NCBI GenBank assembly: GCA_036388295.1
Contig: DASVSC010000273.1
Span: 1-20,478, forward strand
Direction of reading: 5' to 3'
Length of the DNA stretch: 20,478 bases
Origin: RYN-431 sp036388295
GTDB lineage: Bacteria > Planctomycetota > Phycisphaerae > Tepidisphaerales > Tepidisphaeraceae
The notes below the pieces were generated by a model, which was given only the letters and a program-made list of their open reading frames with translations, was not told the origin of the DNA and did no database searches. A program made the position numbers and the translations under genes. Position 1 is the stretch's first letter, and the number at the start of each line of letters is the position of its first letter. Shown in pieces: positions 19,970 to 20,478 of the stretch.

Positions 19970-20478
19970 ATGACGTCCCCGACGCTGCCACCCGGCCCCG
20001 GCCGCGGCTTGCCCTTTTCGCGGCTGCTGCAGTTCCATCGCAAGGGGATGCTGCGCCTGCTGGGCGACCTCGCGGCTGCACACGGCGATTACGTCTTCTT
20101 CCACGCCGGCCGGCCGATGTGCCTGGTGGGCGACCCGGAGGCGATCCGCCGGATCGTCGTCACCGACGCCGCGCAGTTCACCAAGAGCCACGTCCTGGCC
20201 GGTGCGAAAACGGCGCTCGGCGAAGGCCTGCTCACCAGCGACGGCGATCTGCATAAGCGGCAGCGCCGCCTGATCGCCCCGGCGTTCCACGCGCAGCAGG
20301 TGAAGGCTTACGCCGCCGACTTCGTCACGCAGGCGCAGCGCACGAGCGACACCTGGCGGGACGGCCAGACCGTCGACCTCGGCCAGTCGATGACCGAACT
20401 GACGCTGCGCGTGGTGACGCGGTCCCTGTTCGGAACGGAACTGGAAGAGGACATTGGCCCCATCGGCCGCGACATGGC
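19970..20478 (+). CDS. Cytochrome P450 (N-terminal part, cut by window edge)
   Basis: The first 169 codons of a P450 monooxygenase start at ATG 19970 and run past the window end, so the heme-binding Cys and the I-helix are not seen. The N-terminus is Pro-rich (SPTLPPGPGRG) with no membrane anchor, as in soluble bacterial P450s. GDYVFFHAGRPMCLVGDPEAI matches the beta-1 region, FTKSHVLAG the B-helix region, and GEGLLTSDGDLHKRQRRLIAPAFH (from residue 84) the C-helix, where the usual W-x-x-x-R is H-K-R-Q-R. This resembles CYP4/CYP102-like P450s. TATTCT (19956-19961) lies 8 nt before the ATG and may be a -10 with a near-leaderless start. The substrate is unknown. Confidence 0.9.
   Translation, partial: MTSPTLPPGPGRGLPFSRLLQFHRKGMLRLLGDLAAAHGDYVFFHAGRPMCLVGDPEAIRRIVVTDAAQFTKSHVLAGAKTALGEGLLTSDGDLHKRQRRLIAPAFHAQQVKAYAADFVTQAQRTSDTWRDGQTVDLGQSMTELTLRVVTRSLFGTELEEDIGPIGRDM

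Overview
The window is about 20 kb of GC-rich chromosomal DNA with strongly GC-biased third codon positions. Several signs point to a planctomycete, probably the Phycisphaerae/Tepidisphaeraceae side: a secreted GH74 enzyme with a variant of the N-terminal LEPR-XLL motif (CLESRTMLAA), a zinc-ribbon/TM/vWA-like protein, Uma2 and Hanks-kinase genes, and intergenic inverted repeats of the CACGGAGA and CAGATNNACGCAGAT kinds. This placement is inference from gene content. There is no rRNA, tRNA or CRISPR array.

Layout. (1) 1-4746, minus strand: a tightly packed efflux operon of MarR regulator, MacA-type adaptor, MacB-type ATPase, MacB-type permease, and the N-terminal part of a NodT/TolC-type outer-membrane lipoprotein cut by the window edge. 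Together they would make a regulated tripartite efflux pump. (2) 4747-6331: a palindromic repeat, then a divergent pair, a small zincin metallopeptidase (-) and a zinc-ribbon/TM/vWA-like protein (+), only 17 bp apart. (3) 6332-8591: a 478-bp mostly empty region with one candidate micro-ORF, then a soluble Ser/Thr kinase and a Uma2-family nuclease, then a palindrome-rich convergent spacer. (4) 8592-15236: a secreted GH74 xyloglucanase-like protein (-), argG (+), an inserted low-GC gene, and a secreted GH26 mannanase-like protein (+). The two glycosidases suggest growth on plant hemicellulose. (5) 15422-20478: small hypothetical proteins, a BI-1 family membrane protein, a two-repeat DUF3072 protein, a TPM-domain membrane protein with Gly/Pro/Tyr repeats, and the start of a cytochrome P450 cut by the right edge.

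The most unusual structure is at argG. A 715-bp unit (13147-13861) sits directly after its stop codon and contains one AT-richer gene of no assigned function, ending in a second copy of the last 79 bp of argG. The two copies differ at eight positions, all synonymous, so both evolved as functional argG ends. That fits import of a cargo gene together with a diverged argG 3' end that keeps argG intact, in the manner of elements that integrate at the 3' ends of housekeeping genes, but no integrase is visible. Other recurrent themes are long hairpin repeats built from short tandem units, one lying inside the efflux operon, and -10-like hexamers placed 5-8 nt before start codons, which suggest leaderless transcripts.
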